A stretch of 28,835 nucleotides of DNA, from assembly GCA_039182515.1 (NCBI GenBank), contig JBCDCE010000052.1:1-28835 (forward strand), written 5' to 3'. The translations under genes and the position numbers were made by a program. The notes below the pieces were generated by a model. The model did no database searches, was not told the origin of the DNA, and saw nothing but the letters and a program-made list of their open reading frames with translations. This DNA is from JBCDCE01 sp039182515 (lineage in GTDB: Bacteria > Pseudomonadota > Alphaproteobacteria > Rhodobacterales > Rhodobacteraceae). This document shows, in pieces, positions 6,659-14,811 of the stretch. Position 1 is the stretch's first letter. Every line of letters starts with the position of its first letter.

Positions 6659-8014
6659 TCAGCGTCCTACTAAAAGCTCGCATCGCCGATCAACCTCATC
6701 CAACGCGTCAGAAAAGCCACGGAGAGAAAACGTATCCAGGGTTGTGGTCCCTCGAGTTGAAACTGCCTTTAGCTTTAAGCTGGCTCCTGTACGCATTGCA
6801 TTGACAATCTTAGCGTCTTCCATATCGCTAGCTGCCCAAGCTCTTTCTCCATCGGTGAAGAGATCAAATTCCAAAGACCTATCTTCGCGTTCTGAGATTA
6901 TTTCACCCCGTACCGTGCTCGCGTTGGCAAATTCATACCCGCCTGAAAAAGAGATCTGATGCTTTTTGTTGGATTTTGGAAAATTTGTTACCGCGAATTG
7001 AATTTTTCCGCGCACTACTCGGACTGTTTTGTCGTTTCGGAAGGCTGCAGATTCTTTGGGCGCTGACACAGCCCAACATAAGGAGCTTGGCTCCTCGTCA
7101 ACAAATACAGACCAATCCCAATACGCAGCACGACGATTGGTACTCTCAGTATTTTTTGGCTTAGCGGGTCCCGTGGCATAATCAATAGTAGCGTCTGAAG
7201 GGGTACTTTGATCCGTTGTGTTCGAATCGTCGGCAACATTAGTTGCGCTTTCCACTGGATTCGTGGGAACGCCTGACACCCCCACGAAAATAAAGAAAAG
7301 AACAACCGCCAATACCACGGCAAGGCCGCCAGCAATCATGGTGGCGGTTGTCGGCTCGGATCGAGATTTCTTTTCTTTTGTAAGCGCGCGTCCGGCAATC
7401 TTTTTATCTTCCTGTTCAGTTTTCGCTTCATGTGGCTTTTTGTCTTTTGACAGCTTTGCTTTTTCGAGCGCCATTGGCGCGAACAAGCCTTGTGAGCCGT
7501 ATCGATTGAGGTAATCTGCTACGGTATGTCCGGACCCTGTACTTGTTATAGATTTCCAGAATTCCACCTCTTCCGTGTGGTCGGTATGCTCGGCTGGATC
7601 TGAAACCAACTTTGCGGTCGCGGGCTTCCCAAGCTTTTGGTCGATTGCCTCAAGGATCGGATTTAGTTCCGGTGCATCAGGCGATCCATTCCAGTGTCGG
7701 AGGTCATGGGTAAAGATCGCATTGTAGGGAATAGGAAGGACCGACTCATCTAGCCGGATTGGAAATAGATTTTTCTTTTCGTAACCAACCAAAACTTCGC
7801 TGAGAACATAGGGTGATGTCACGGAAAGTTCGGACCAAAGAACCACAATCACTTTGGCATTTTGAACAATCGTGTTGATCTCGGTGACGAACATGTCGCC
7901 GGGAAGAAGGTTAATGTCCCACCAGGTTTGATGGCCATGCGATTGGATCGCTTGAGCAAGGCAGCGCGCTTTTTCGCGATCTTCCCGTTTGTATGAAATA
8001 AATACGTCAGTCAC
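6659..8014 (-). CDS. TIR domain - transmembrane - IalB-like fusion protein
   Basis: A 451-aa protein with four parts. Residues 1-130 form a TIR domain beginning DVFISYKRED, with WWDINLLPGD (31-40) and VVLWSELSVTSPYVLSE (57-73). Glu73 sits where NAD-cleaving TIR domains carry their catalytic Glu. Residues 149-188 (EVEFW...YLNRYGSQGLFAPMA) match a short helical repeat often following signalling domains. A charged Lys-rich linker and one transmembrane helix (about 226-246, MIAGGLAVVLAVVLFFIF) follow. Residues 298-445 resemble the invasion-associated locus B (IalB) proteins common in Rhodobacterales (WSVFVDEEP, CWAVSAPKE, SGGYEFA, RGTTTLDTFSLRGF), with Cys313 and Cys445 able to form a disulfide. 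The topology predicts TIR in the cytosol and IalB-like in the periplasm. The start is GTG without a visible Shine-Dalgarno; the TIR fold begins immediately, so no later start is possible. Confidence 0.88.
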   Translation of the reverse strand: MTDVFISYKREDREKARCLAQAIQSHGHQTWWDINLLPGDMFVTEINTIVQNAKVIVVLWSELSVTSPYVLSEVLVGYEKKNLFPIRLDESVLPIPYNAIFTHDLRHWNGSPDAPELNPILEAIDQKLGKPATAKLVSDPAEHTDHTEEVEFWKSITSTGSGHTVADYLNRYGSQGLFAPMALEKAKLSKDKKPHEAKTEQEDKKIAGRALTKEKKSRSEPTTATMIAGGLAVVLAVVLFFIFVGVSGVPTNPVESATNVADDSNTTDQSTPSDATIDYATGPAKPKNTESTNRRAAYWDWSVFVDEEPSSLCWAVSAPKESAAFRNDKTVRVVRGKIQFAVTNFPKSNKKHQISFSGGYEFANASTVRGEIISEREDRSLEFDLFTDGERAWAASDMEDAKIVNAMRTGASLKLKAVSTRGTTTLDTFSLRGFSDALDEVDRRCELLVGR

Positions 8015-8258
8015 GGGAGGACGTTACATCGTGGTTGCCGGAAGGCAACAAGTCAGTTCCGTATCACCTGGTTCTTAGTAGAAATGCGTCGAGGCAGACA
8101 GACCATGGGCAAGGCGAAGAGTCCCCATGATCGGTGAGACGGCATGTAGTGGCGCGTGAAGCGTTTTCTAGCCGCTTTCGCCTCATCCATCGGTGTGTCA
8201 CACTTTACGAACCTCCCTGGCGCGTGCAGGAGGGTGCAAGCATACGTAAGGTCATGAG

Positions 8259-9581
8259 ATGGTCGCGCCCGCCAGCAAAACAGTCACGCATAAGCGCATA
8301 TTGAGCATTGCGCTGCCAATTGTGATTTCCAATGCCACGGTGCCCTTGGTGGGGATCGTGGATACGGGCGTTGTGGGGCAATTGGGGGCGGCGGCGCCGA
8401 TTGGCGCGGTTGGTCTAGGCGCAATTGTTCTGACGGCCCTCTATTGGATCTTTGGCTTTTTACGCATGGGCACCGTTGGGCTGACGGGGCAGGCTTTGGG
8501 CGATGGGGATGCGGAAGAAGTGGCCGCGTTGCTTACGCGTGTTTTGATCATCGCACTCGTTTCGGGGGCGGGACTGATCCTGCTCCAAGGACCGATCTTC
8601 TGGGCCGCTTTGGCCTGGAGCGACGCCTCGGCGGAGGTCGAGCAGCTCATGGGGGACTATCTTCGTATTCGCATTTGGTCTGCGCCCGCTGCGATCGCGA
8701 TTTATGGCATCACGGGCTGGCTGATTGCGCAGGAACGCACGCGCGCTGTTTTGGGCATGCAGTTAGTGATGAATGGGCTCAATGTGGGGCTTGATCTCTT
8801 GTTTGTCTTGCATTTGGGCTGGGGCGTGCAGGGCGTGGCAATTGCGACGGTGATTGCGGAGGTCTCAGGCGCGCTTGTGGGGCTTTGGTTCTGTCGCAAA
8901 GCTTTTGCGGATCCGCTGTGGCGCGCTTGGGCGCGGGTCTTTGACCGGGTTCGGCTCCTAAACATGGCGCGTGTGAACAGTGATATTCTGATCCGTTCGG
9001 TGATGGTGCAGGCCATTTTTGTGAGCTTTTTGGTCTGGGGTGCTGATTTTGGCGATGTGGACCTCGCAGCCAATCAGATTTTGCTGCAATTTCTATATCT
9101 GACCTCTTATGCGATGGATGGTTTTGCCTTTGCGGCTGAGGCGCTCGTGGCTCAAGCCATGGGGGCGCGCAACAAAGCCCTGCTCAGGCGCGGCGCTGTG
9201 CTGATCACAGCTTGGAGCGCAGGCCTGTGCCTCGTTTTGGGGCTCAGTTTCTTTCTCTTTGGTCCTTGGGTGATCGATACGATGACCACGTCCCAAGAGG
9301 TGCGCGCCGCAGCCAGGGTTTACTTGATCTATATGGTGCTTGCGCCGATTGCGGCGATTTTTGCTTGGATGCTCGATGGCATCTTTATTGGCGCCACCCA
9401 AAGCCGGGACATGCGCAATATGATGATCTTATCTGCAGCCGTTTACTTTGTGGCTGCCGCGCTTTTGGTGCCAAGCCTCGAGAACCATGGGCTTTGGATC
9501 TGCTTGCTCTTGAGTTTCGTCGTGCGTGGCGTCACCTTGGCCCTGAAATATCCGAGAATAGAAGCAAGAGCTCAGGCTTGA
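8259..9581 (+). CDS. MATE-family (DinF/NorM-like) multidrug exporter
   Basis: A 440-residue inner-membrane transporter of usual MATE length, expected to have 12 helices and to export organic cations or metabolites against a proton or sodium gradient. The first helix segment ALPIVISNATVPLVGIVDTG and GATQSRDMRNMMI in the second half are typical of the DinF-like branch. AAGG lies 10 bases before the ATG; an earlier ATG five bases upstream is out of frame. The Fe/2OG oxygenase gene begins 12 bases after its stop, so the two are almost certainly cotranscribed. The exporter may handle the oxygenase product or protect the cell from it. Substrate not deducible. Confidence 0.92.
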   Translation: MVAPASKTVTHKRILSIALPIVISNATVPLVGIVDTGVVGQLGAAAPIGAVGLGAIVLTALYWIFGFLRMGTVGLTGQALGDGDAEEVAALLTRVLIIALVSGAGLILLQGPIFWAALAWSDASAEVEQLMGDYLRIRIWSAPAAIAIYGITGWLIAQERTRAVLGMQLVMNGLNVGLDLLFVLHLGWGVQGVAIATVIAEVSGALVGLWFCRKAFADPLWRAWARVFDRVRLLNMARVNSDILIRSVMVQAIFVSFLVWGADFGDVDLAANQILLQFLYLTSYAMDGFAFAAEALVAQAMGARNKALLRRGAVLITAWSAGLCLVLGLSFFLFGPWVIDTMTTSQEVRAAARVYLIYMVLAPIAAIFAWMLDGIFIGATQSRDMRNMMILSAAVYFVAAALLVPSLENHGLWICLLLSFVVRGVTLALKYPRIEARAQA

Positions 9582-9592
9582 AGGCGCCCGCT

Positions 9593-10384
9593 ATGACGTT
9601 AGGACCCGTGGAACAGATCATCGACAGTGCCCGCCATCCTTTAGGGGAAGCAGCCTTTCAAGAAATGTGCAAAGCTGCACTCGACCGGGAAGGCGTTTTG
9701 GTGCTGAAGGACTTTCTGCGCCCTAAAGCCTTGGCTGATATCCAAGAGGAGGCTTGGGACGGCGAGGCGGAGGCCTATTTCTGCGTGCAGAACCATTCGG
9801 TCTATCTGACCCCGGACAATCCAGAGTTTGACGCGACCCACGCGGCCAATCGGCAGGTGGTGTCCTCAAAGGGGTGTATTTGCGATGATCAGATCCCGCG
9901 CGAGTCTGGGCTGCGCGTTTTGTATTCCGCGGGTGTTTTTCGGGATTTCGTACGCGCTGTGACTGGCGAAGCTGGGCTCTATCCATATGCGGATCCTCTA
10001 AGCTCGATCAACATCCATTATGCCAAGCGCGGGCAAGAACTGGGCTGGCATTTTGACAATTCGAGTTTTGCGATCACGCTTTTGATCCAAGCGCCCAAAG
10101 CTGGTGGGCGCTTTGAATATGTCAAAGACCTGCGCGATGCGGAGGCTGGTGAGATGAACTACCCAGGGGTCAAAACGCTGCTCGATGGCAATATGATGCC
10201 CGCGGTGCTCGACATTGATCCAGGTAGCTTGGTGTTCTTTCGCGGGCGCAATTCGATCCATCGGGTGACCCCAAATGAAAGCGATCAAACGCGCATGCTG
10301 GCGGTTTTGGCGTTTAATGCCGAGCCAGGTGTGGCGCTCTCCGAGCACGCACGGATGACGTTTTACGGTCGGCTTGGTGAATAG
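9593..10384 (+). CDS. Fe(II)/2-oxoglutarate oxygenase, BesD/HalD-like
   Basis: A 263-aa protein of the 2OG-dependent non-heme iron family. The iron triad is visible as His153-Phe-Asp155 (GWHFDNSSFA) and His223 (SIHRVTP). Arg234 (QTRMLAVLAF) is in position to bind 2-oxoglutarate, and GSLVFFRGRNS (211-221) forms the conserved strand before the second His. The overall pattern, with PYADPLSSINIHYAKRG upstream, resembles the BesD/HalD group. Halogenases of that group replace the acid ligand by Gly or Ala. Here Asp155 is retained, so hydroxylation or another oxidation is expected rather than halogenation. The start at 9593 is the first in-frame ATG after the MATE stop. Substrate, possibly a free amino acid, is unknown. 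Confidence 0.85.
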   Translation: MTLGPVEQIIDSARHPLGEAAFQEMCKAALDREGVLVLKDFLRPKALADIQEEAWDGEAEAYFCVQNHSVYLTPDNPEFDATHAANRQVVSSKGCICDDQIPRESGLRVLYSAGVFRDFVRAVTGEAGLYPYADPLSSINIHYAKRGQELGWHFDNSSFAITLLIQAPKAGGRFEYVKDLRDAEAGEMNYPGVKTLLDGNMMPAVLDIDPGSLVFFRGRNSIHRVTPNESDQTRMLAVLAFNAEPGVALSEHARMTFYGRLGE

Positions 10385-10404
10385 AGTTAAAGGACTTGAA
10401 AACC

Positions 10405-10716
10405 ATGAAAGTGCTTATGGCAGGTCTTCTGGCGTTTGTTTTGTTGGGGGGATGCCGTCTTCAAGAGGCTTATACGCCCCCTGAAGCAGACGGTTTGGTG
10501 GGCCTGCGGGCCTATCCGAACGAAGGAGATGTTTGCGAGGTGTTGGGCGAAAGCCCGGAGACGCTGGCTTATTTGGATCATACTGCCCTTTTGATCGGCT
10601 GCCCTTGGCATGAACGCGGCGCCATACGCGACCGGCAACGCGAAGGCGCTGAGATTGTCGACCGTGTTGGGGCTTGGGTTTTGCTCAGCCTGCCTATCGA
10701 AGGCGCGGGGCTTTAG
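10405..10716 (+). CDS. Small lipoprotein of unknown function
   Basis: A 103-aa protein with a lipoprotein signal: MKVLMAGLLAFVLLGGC, with the lipobox LGGC and lipidated Cys at residue 17. The mature part (about 86 aa) is acidic with two further Cys (VCEVLG and LIGCPWHERGA) and no recognised domain. AGGA lies 10 bases before this ATG, which is preferred over a TTG three codons upstream. It begins 20 bases after the oxygenase stop and probably ends the MATE-oxygenase operon. Membrane anchoring in the periplasm is inferred from the lipobox. Confidence 0.75.
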   Translation: MKVLMAGLLAFVLLGGCRLQEAYTPPEADGLVGLRAYPNEGDVCEVLGESPETLAYLDHTALLIGCPWHERGAIRDRQREGAEIVDRVGAWVLLSLPIEGAGL

Positions 10717-10730
10717 GGGCGCAGCGTAGG

Positions 10731-11306
10731 TTACATCAAGAGCGCGCTGGGCGAGGTTTCTGTGAAGACACGGATATAGTCGCCGGGTGAAGAGCCTGCC
10801 CAATAGACCCAAAGCCGCTCGGGCAGATTTTCATCGATCCAGGCCAGATCCCCTTGTTCGAGCCCGCGAAGCTCGGTGGAGATGTAATTCACGGATGTAT
10901 TGGCCAAGAAATCTGTGGCGGCCATGGTGTCTTGGAAGGCCGCGATGCCCAAGATGGGCGCGTCGAAATCAACATAACCAATATGAATGCCGTTGATACT
11001 GTCAAAAAAGACGTAATGCGCAGCCACCACCGTGCCTGCCGCGATGCTGCCGTCGATGCCTCCGATATCGACGCGAATGGGCTCAACGAGGGTGATGTTT
11101 TGATCTTCATCAAAGCCGTAGAGATGATCCGTGTTGAAGTTATCGGCGCCCACGTCAAAGGGGGTTTTGGTGTCGAGTTTGACGAAAGTGCCATTGCCGC
11201 TTTGGCGCGTGATGCCGCCATCTAGGATTGTGGCGGGTAGGGCGCTGGGCATGAGGCAGAGGGCGGCGAGGATCGCGCTTAGAAGGTGAGGCTTTTTGCA
11301 AGTCAT
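10731..11306 (-). CDS. Secreted protein of unknown function
   Basis: A 191-aa protein with an N-terminal signal peptide (basic TCKKPH, then LLSAILAALCLMP, probable cleavage after ALPA near residue 25). The mature domain is beta-rich (TVVAAHYVFFDSINGIHIGY) and acidic. Its style resembles roseobacter PEP-CTERM proteins but it has no VPLPA anchor, ending in a plain SALLM. No enzyme motif is recognised. No good Shine-Dalgarno lies before the chosen ATG, but a later start would lose the signal peptide. It is convergent with the lipoprotein gene 14 bases away. Confidence 0.68.
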   Translation of the reverse strand: MTCKKPHLLSAILAALCLMPSALPATILDGGITRQSGNGTFVKLDTKTPFDVGADNFNTDHLYGFDEDQNITLVEPIRVDIGGIDGSIAAGTVVAAHYVFFDSINGIHIGYVDFDAPILGIAAFQDTMAATDFLANTSVNYISTELRGLEQGDLAWIDENLPERLWVYWAGSSPGDYIRVFTETSPSALLM

Positions 11307-11433
11307 TCGCAGGTTCTAAGGGATTTCGTGGAAATGCAAAGCGCTTTGCGCGCTCCTCGCGCAACTGTGAGCGTGGCGCTCGTGGTGAGGGTGCGAAGTG
11401 AGTATTTTTACCAAGAAAAAGACGTAAGGGGAT

Positions 11434-12411
11434 TTAGGGCCTGTCGAGGCCTCGGGCTATTTTAGCCGCCAGCGATAGGCCCTTGTAGGAGAGCGCGGAG
11501 TAGAGCTGGACCAATGAGGCGCCTGCATCCAGCTTGGCTTGCGCGTCTTGTGCTGACGCGATGCCGCCTACGCCGATGAGCGGCAGAGAGGTTTCTTTTG
11601 AGAGGCGTTTGAGAACTTGGGTGGAGAGCTCAAAGAGCGGTGCGCCAGAGAGCCCGCCTTGTTCTGACGCGTGGGCGGATTTGAGGCCGTCGCGTTTGAG
11701 GGTGGTGTTGGTGGCGATGATGGCGGCCACACCTGAGCTTTCCGCCACCTGGGCAATTTGCGCGATCTCGGCCTCAGTCAGATCCGGCGCGATTTTGAGA
11801 AAGACTGGGGTCGGGCCTTTGACCTCCATCACGCCGTCTAACAGCGCTCGGAGGGCGTCGGGCCCTTGTAGATCGCGCAGGCGCTCTGTGTTGGGGGAGG
11901 AGACATTGACGGTGGCGAAGTCCACGATGCCGGACACGCGCGCCATGACGCGTGCGAAATCCCCCGCGCGGTCTTCGCTGGTTTTATTGGCGCCAAGATT
12001 GAGACCGACGGGAATGCCCTTTGGGCGGGCCTCAAGGCGCTGGGCGATCTTTTCCATGCCGTCGTTGTTAAAGCCAAAGCGGTTGATCACGCCTTGATCT
12101 TGCGCGAGGCGAAAGAGCCGGGGCTTGGGATTGCCGGGTTGCGGCAGGGGCGTGGCCGCGCCCACTTCTAGAAATCCAAAGCCTGCGCGCATGAGTGGGG
12201 CCACGGCCTCGGCGTTTTTGTCAAAGCCAGCAGCCAGGCCAACGGGGTTGGGGAAGGTGATCCCCGCCACTTCGACTTTTAAGGTGTCGGAGGTCACAGG
12301 GCCGGGGGTGGGCGCGAGACCTAGGCGGAGCGCTTTGAGCGCAAGCCCGTGCGCGCGCTCGGGATCCAGAGCTTTGAGCGCTTTGAGGCCTATTTGCTCA
12401 GGTATGCTCAC
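11434..12411 (-). CDS. pyrD: Dihydroorotate dehydrogenase (quinone), class 2
   Basis: A 325-aa FMN enzyme that oxidises dihydroorotate to orotate at the inner membrane, passing electrons to ubiquinone: the fourth step of UMP synthesis. Class 2 features are all visible: an N-terminal helical membrane-associating segment (IGLKALKALDPERAHGLALK), FPNPVGLAAGFDKNAEAV (about 53-70), the FMN-site RFGFNNDG, the catalytic serine motif NVSSPNTERLRDLQ, IATNTT, and GGIASAQDA near the phosphate site. It is slightly shorter than the E. coli enzyme (336 aa) but complete. Its ATG overlaps the stop of the upstream DUF952 gene by four bases, so the two are translated together. Confidence 0.97.
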   Translation of the reverse strand: MSIPEQIGLKALKALDPERAHGLALKALRLGLAPTPGPVTSDTLKVEVAGITFPNPVGLAAGFDKNAEAVAPLMRAGFGFLEVGAATPLPQPGNPKPRLFRLAQDQGVINRFGFNNDGMEKIAQRLEARPKGIPVGLNLGANKTSEDRAGDFARVMARVSGIVDFATVNVSSPNTERLRDLQGPDALRALLDGVMEVKGPTPVFLKIAPDLTEAEIAQIAQVAESSGVAAIIATNTTLKRDGLKSAHASEQGGLSGAPLFELSTQVLKRLSKETSLPLIGVGGIASAQDAQAKLDAGASLVQLYSALSYKGLSLAAKIARGLDRP

Positions 12412-12746
12412 GAGAGGCCTGCGGGGAACTGATGGACGCCGTTTTCAAGCGGCAGGGGTTGAGCCCAAGCGACGTCCGTGAGTTTGAGTGCGCGGTAAAG
12501 ATGGGGAAAGAGCGCGCCGCCGCGGGAGGGCTCCCATTTGAGATCTTCGCCTAAAGGCTCCGCTTCAACGCCCAGCAAAAAGAGCCCGTCTTCGCCCGCA
12601 AAATGCTTGGCTGCGGTTTCTGCGGCCTGCTCTAAGGTCGAGAAATGTACGTAGCCGTCAGCCACATCGATCGGGGCCCCAGGCGTTTGCCCGTCTTTGC
12701 GCAATTGGGCCCATTCGTCGGCCCGGAATATCTTGTAGATTATCAT
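12408..12746 (-). CDS. DUF952 family protein
   Basis: A 112-aa protein with DUF952 hallmarks: MIIYKIFRADEW at the N-terminus, DGYVHFSTLEQAAETAAKHF (about 30-49), and the C-terminal LKWEPSRGGALFPHLYRAL. The family has a compact fold related to ADP-ribosyltransferases, but no reaction is established. The gene is often located before pyrD in Rhodobacteraceae, and here the two overlap by four bases. GGGGG precedes the ATG. The conserved coupling hints at a housekeeping role, which is inference. Confidence 0.9.
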   Translation of the reverse strand: MIIYKIFRADEWAQLRKDGQTPGAPIDVADGYVHFSTLEQAAETAAKHFAGEDGLFLLGVEAEPLGEDLKWEPSRGGALFPHLYRALKLTDVAWAQPLPLENGVHQFPAGLS

Positions 12747-12792
12747 GCCCCCGCCCTTCGCGCGGCGGAGCGCTTAGGTCAAGGGGCGCGCT

Positions 12793-14280
12793 TCATGTGA
12801 CGCTGAATTGGCCCATCATTCCGCAGTCTTCATGCTCGAGGATGTGACAGTGATACATGTAGGGGGCGTTTTCGGGCGCCTCAAAATTGAAGGTCATCAA
12901 GACCTCTGACCAGCCTTCGTCCACATGCACCATGTCTTTCCAGCCTTCTGCATAAGCGGGGGGCGGCGCGCCGTTTTGGCTCAAGATCCGGAAGGAACAG
13001 CCGTGAATGTGGAATGGATGGGTCATGTCATCGACGGTGATCCGCCAAATCTCGGTATCGCCTTTGCGCACTTTTTCATCGATCCGGTCCATATTCATAG
13101 GCTGGCCGTTGATGGCCATGGCGCCCGTGCCACAGACATTGCCCCAGGCCAAAGCGAGGGCTGCGAGATCCGCGCCTGTGTTCATCTGCAATTCAAACGA
13201 GCGGGTTTGCGTGGCAGTTTTGGGATCGGGCACCGAGAGGTTTGCCAATTGATCGGGCATGGAGCCGCTGAAGCCGGTGGTGCCGTTTTGGGTGAGTGTG
13301 AGGGCTGCCGTGGGCCCACCGCCAAAAAGACCGCCCAAAAACCCGAAGAAGCCTTCTTCGGCGTTGAAGCTCACATTGAGGCTGTTGGTTTCCGCAGCCG
13401 ACATATCGACAAGCACCTCGTAGCGCTCACCGGGTGACATCAGGATGTTTTCTGTCTCCACCGTGCTTTTCAAAAACCCGCCTTCCGTGGCGATCACATA
13501 AAGCGGGCCTTGGGCCATTGAGAGCGTGAGAAAGCGCGCGTTGCAGGCATTGAGAATGCGCAGGCGCGTGAGGCCTTTGGGCACAGCTTGGTGCAGAGGA
13601 GCGATGGCGCCGTTGATCACGAGGGTGTCGCCTTCAAAGCCGTCCTCAAAAACGGCTTGGCTCACCGTGTAGCTCATCTTGCCAGCGCCATCGAAGATCT
13701 TGTCTTGGATCACGAGCGTGAAGTCATCCACGCCGTAGGTTTTGGGCAGATCGGCCGAAAGGCTCGCGTCGTCTTCGATGAGCAAAACGCCCGCCAAGCC
13801 GTCGTGGGTTTGTTGCGAGGTTTTGCCGTGCATGTGCGAATGGAACCAATTCATCGAGGCGTGTTGAGCCAGCGGCACATCCGGCGACCAGGTTTGCTCT
13901 GGGGCAATCTCTTGGTGCGGGCCACCATCCACATCCCCTGGGATATGGAGGCCGTGCCAATGGATCGTGGAGGTCTCAGAAATGCTGTTGATGACATCAA
14001 ATGGCAGGGTCTGGCCTTGTTTGGCGCGCACAACCGGACCGAGGTAGGAGGCGTTGATGCCCAGCGTGTCGCTCTGTGCACCATTTCCGAAATCATGGGT
14101 GGCCTTGGCCAATGTGAGAGGGATGCGCGAGTCGATCCCGCCTAAGAGGTCGGTCAAAGGCAGAAGCGGCAAGGGCTTTGACGTGGCTTGGGCCCAAGCC
14201 AGGCCAGGAATACTGGAAGAAAGGAGCCCCGCGGAAGAGGCTTTTAAAAATGTACGTCTGTCAATGTTGCTGCGGGCCAT
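12793..14280 (-). CDS. Tat-exported multicopper oxidase
   Basis: A periplasmic copper oxidase of about 495 aa that couples one-electron substrate oxidation to four-electron reduction of oxygen. The Tat signal contains RRTFLKASSAGLL. All four copper motifs are present: TIHWHGLHIPG, NWFHSHMHG, HPFHIHG and YHCHILEHEDCGMM (Cys and His of type 1 copper, axial Met). The C-terminus matches CueO-like enzymes, but the Met-rich insertion of CueO is not seen, so cuprous oxidase activity is uncertain. Two equivalent starts exist, 14280 and 14295, each with AGGTG, due to a 15-bp tandem duplication; I chose the inner one. The gene is divergent from a MarR regulator that probably controls it. Confidence 0.92.
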   Translation of the reverse strand: MARSNIDRRTFLKASSAGLLSSSIPGLAWAQATSKPLPLLPLTDLLGGIDSRIPLTLAKATHDFGNGAQSDTLGINASYLGPVVRAKQGQTLPFDVINSISETSTIHWHGLHIPGDVDGGPHQEIAPEQTWSPDVPLAQHASMNWFHSHMHGKTSQQTHDGLAGVLLIEDDASLSADLPKTYGVDDFTLVIQDKIFDGAGKMSYTVSQAVFEDGFEGDTLVINGAIAPLHQAVPKGLTRLRILNACNARFLTLSMAQGPLYVIATEGGFLKSTVETENILMSPGERYEVLVDMSAAETNSLNVSFNAEEGFFGFLGGLFGGGPTAALTLTQNGTTGFSGSMPDQLANLSVPDPKTATQTRSFELQMNTGADLAALALAWGNVCGTGAMAINGQPMNMDRIDEKVRKGDTEIWRITVDDMTHPFHIHGCSFRILSQNGAPPPAYAEGWKDMVHVDEGWSEVLMTFNFEAPENAPYMYHCHILEHEDCGMMGQFSVT

Positions 14281-14305
14281 TTTACACCTGTCCATTTTAC
14301 ACCTG
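14277..14305 (-). repeat. 15-bp tandem duplication of ribosome site plus start codon
   Basis: CAGGTGTAAAATGG occurs twice with a period of 15 bases on the minus strand. Each copy contains an AGGTG ribosome site and an ATG, and both ATGs are in frame with the multicopper oxidase. The protein can therefore start as MDRCKMARSN or MARSN. Confidence 0.85.
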
Positions 14306-14309
14306 CTTG

Positions 14310-14370
14310 TTTGACAACTATGGTTGATAAATCGGCAGGAAGTGAGAGTTTGTCAACCGTGATTGATAAA
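14310..14370 (+). promoter_or_regulatory. Two MarR-operator-like repeats straddling the marR start
   Basis: TTTGACAACTATGGTTGATA (14310-14329, continuing AA) and TTTGTCAACCGTGATTGATA (14349-14368, continuing AA) agree at 18 of 22 positions and are 39 bases apart. Each is an imperfect dyad of the form CAAC-N4-RTTG, the size of a MarR dimer site. They lie in the short divergent region between marR and the multicopper oxidase and run into the marR coding sequence. Confidence 0.5.
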
Positions 14371-14811
14371 AAAGATGACGCCTTTTTGGAAACCAACCTC
14401 AAAGGCCTGATGATGACGCTTGTGGGGCGGTGGAACACACAGATGGATGAGGCGCGCGCTCAGACGGAGTTCGGCTCGGTGCGTCCTTCGGATATTCGCG
14501 TCTTTTCAGAGCTGCGCGGGCGCACTCTCAAACTGTCGGAGATCCACAAAGACCTGGGCTTCTCGCGCCAAGCCGCTCAGCAATCTGTGGATCGTTTGGT
14601 GGCACATGGCATGCTTCGGGTTGAGCTCACAGAGGGCAGCAAGCGCGACAAACGCGTTGTGATCACAGAGAAAGGTCAAGCTTGGCGCAGCCATGCCGCC
14701 CGGCTCATTCAGGGGTTTGAAGCGGAATGTATGCGCGTCGTCGGGCCACAAGACACGCAAACCCTGCGCCGCATCTTGGCCGCCTTGATCGACGGGGAGC
14801 CCATAGATTAA
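14320..14811 (+). CDS. MarR-family transcriptional regulator
   Basis: A 163-aa regulator if started at ATG 14320. The winged helix-turn-helix occupies the middle: DIRVFSELRGRTLKLSEIHK, the recognition helix FSRQAAQQSVDRLVAHGMLR, and the wing EGSKRDKRVVITEKGQAW. Flanking helices form the MarR dimer interface. No Shine-Dalgarno is visible before 14320 or before the alternative GTG at 14359. The first 13 codons coincide with operator-like repeats, so the real N-terminus may be shorter. Divergent orientation with the multicopper oxidase and the dyads between them suggest that it represses that gene and itself. Ligand unknown. Confidence 0.88.
   Translation: MVDKSAGSESLSTVIDKKDDAFLETNLKGLMMTLVGRWNTQMDEARAQTEFGSVRPSDIRVFSELRGRTLKLSEIHKDLGFSRQAAQQSVDRLVAHGMLRVELTEGSKRDKRVVITEKGQAWRSHAARLIQGFEAECMRVVGPQDTQTLRRILAALIDGEPID

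Noticed and set aside
8015..8258. Possible RNA gene between the TIR and MATE genes
   Set aside because: I looked for tRNA-like arms and riboswitch-like structure and saw only one short hairpin near the TIR start.
9212..9592. N-terminal extension of the oxygenase reading into the MATE gene
   Set aside because: It lies wholly inside the MATE coding sequence in another frame. The oxygenase fold starts after the ATG at 9593.
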